From contig QFOL01000205.1 of assembly GCA_003241215.1 (NCBI GenBank), forward strand, positions 1-7,129: a DNA stretch of 7,129 nucleotides, written 5' to 3'. The position numbers and the translations under genes are program-made. This DNA comes from Agrobacterium fabrum (lineage in GTDB: Bacteria > Pseudomonadota > Alphaproteobacteria > Rhizobiales > Rhizobiaceae). Numbering within the stretch: the first letter of the stretch is position 1; each line of letters starts with the position of its first letter. Positions 6,386 through 7,129 of the stretch are shown here, one piece after another. Below the pieces are notes generated by a model, which saw nothing but the letters and a program-made list of their open reading frames with translations, was not told the DNA's origin and did not search any database.

Positions 6386-6397
6386 ATGCTCAAAAGA

Positions 6398-6426
6398 AAA
6401 AGCCCCGCCGGAAGGGCGGGGCTTTT
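6398..6426. terminator. Strong rho-independent terminator, probably bidirectional
   Basis: AAAAGCCCCGCC (6398-6409) pairs perfectly over 12 bp with GGCGGGGCTTTT (6415-6426) around a GGAAG loop. The plus-strand product ends in UUUU. On the minus strand the stem is followed by a U-rich run from the A tract at 6392-6401. It lies 13 bp after the kinase stop and 22 bp before the convergent kgtP stop, so it can end both transcripts. Confidence 0.92.
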
Positions 6427-6447
6427 GCCGGCCTGGACGGCGGCCGC

Positions 6448-7129
6448 TCAATCCTCGTGGATATGGCTGTGATCGCGCGTATCGCGCATCTTCACATAAA
6501 CCACCAGCGACAGGGCGATCATGATCGTCACATACCAGAAGAACCAGTTTTCGTGGCCGATCTGCTTGAACTTCAAGGCCACGAATTCCGCCGTTCCGCC
6601 GAATATGGTGTTCGCCAGCGCATAAGGCAGAGCCACGCCGAGCGCACGGATATGGGCGGGGAACATTTCCGCCTTCACCACCGCATTGATGGAGGTATAG
6701 CCGGTCACGATCAACAGGCCGACCAGAACGAGGGCGAAAGCCATGATCGGATCGGTCGTGGTCGAAAGCGTGCTGAAGATCACATAGGTGAACAGCGTTC
6801 CGAGAATGCCGAAGCCCACCATCAGCGGCTTGCGGCCGATCTTGTCCGAAAGCGCGCCGGCAATCGGCTGGCACAGCATGAAGACGAAGAGCGCCGCGGT
6901 GGTGATTTCGGTGGCGCTTTCCTTGCTGAAGCCCGAGGTGTTGACGAGGAATTTCTGCAGATAGGTCGTATAGGCGTAAAAGGCGAGCGTGCCGCCCGAT
7001 GTGAGCGCCATGACCATCAACGCTTCCCTTGGATAGTGCTTGAACAGCGCCCAGCCGCTGGACTTCGGCTTGTCGGCAGCGCCGGTCTTGGCATTTTCGA
7101 AGGACTGCGTCTCGACAAGGCCGCGGCGG
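6448..7129 (-). CDS. kgtP: Alpha-ketoglutarate:H+ symporter, MFS/MHS family (C-terminal part; gene runs off the right edge)
   Basis: Inner-membrane transporter that imports 2-oxoglutarate with protons. 226 C-terminal residues are visible of a family length near 430; the N-terminal half and start lie outside. It reads in from RRGLVETQSFEN and a hydrophilic central loop. Then follow FYAYTTYLQKFLVNTSG, the second-half MFS signature GALSDKIGRKPLM, INAVVKAEMFPAHIRALGVALPYALAN and FGGTAEFVALKFKQIG, ending in the last helix WFFWYVTIMIALSLVVYVK. These match E. coli KgtP closely, as I remember it (TTYMQKYLVNTAG, GALSDKIGRR, KAEMFPAQVRALGVGLSYA, FGGSAEYVAL). A short His/Asp-rich tail (DTRDHSHIHED) follows the last helix. 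It is convergent with the kinase gene and shares the terminator at 6398-6426; no functional link to the eptA cluster is evident. A related dicarboxylate MHS transporter is the alternative. Confidence 0.9.
   Translation of the reverse strand, partial: RRGLVETQSFENAKTGAADKPKSSGWALFKHYPREALMVMALTSGGTLAFYAYTTYLQKFLVNTSGFSKESATEITTAALFVFMLCQPIAGALSDKIGRKPLMVGFGILGTLFTYVIFSTLSTTTDPIMAFALVLVGLLIVTGYTSINAVVKAEMFPAHIRALGVALPYALANTIFGGTAEFVALKFKQIGHENWFFWYVTIMIALSLVVYVKMRDTRDHSHIHED

Overview
The window is high-GC DNA (strong G/C bias at third codon positions) from an alphaproteobacterium. The best guess is Rhizobiaceae, Agrobacterium/Rhizobium-like. This rests on protein family resemblance (a Rhodobacter GTA-type spike base homologue, a KgtP-type symporter, an alphaproteobacterial QseC/PmrB-like kinase) recalled from memory, not on a search. 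Genes are dense, there are no RNA genes, insertion sequences or CRISPR arrays, and both ends cut through a gene.

Layout. (1) Positions 1-810, minus strand: the N-terminal 270 residues of a TonB-dependent siderophore receptor (FhuA/FoxA type), with signal peptide, TonB box and plug domain. (2) Positions 811-1003: a divergent control region. It holds a perfect 7-bp inverted repeat that fits the LysR T-N11-A box, a -10-like element, and an imperfect palindrome that resembles rhizobial iron (Irr) boxes. (3) 1004-1915, plus strand: a LysR-type regulator. (4) 1916-2181: a gene-free leader. (5) 2182-2445: an 87-residue protein of the RCAP_rcc01079 spike base family, standing alone without other phage or GTA genes. 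(6) 2642-6385: an eptA - response regulator - sensor kinase cluster in the same order as the enterobacterial pmrCAB (eptA-basR-basS) operon. It is closed by a strong terminator at 6398-6426 that can serve both strands. (7) 6448-7129, minus strand: the C-terminal half of an alpha-ketoglutarate:H+ symporter (KgtP).

How it works together. The kinase probably senses an envelope signal and phosphorylates the OmpR-class regulator. That regulator is expected to control the upstream lipid A phosphoethanolamine transferase, which makes the outer surface less anionic and lowers binding of cationic peptides such as polymyxin. The kinase's periplasmic segment carries several ExxE motifs, the motif type that binds ferric iron in Salmonella PmrB. 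With a siderophore receptor about 2 kb away, an iron/envelope theme is possible but unproven. The receptor and the LysR regulator share a control region, so the regulator may act on the receptor, itself, or both.

There is no clearly new biological system here. The most interesting items are the pmrCAB-like cluster in an alphaproteobacterium, the orphan spike base gene, and the two palindromes in the receptor/LysR intergenic region.
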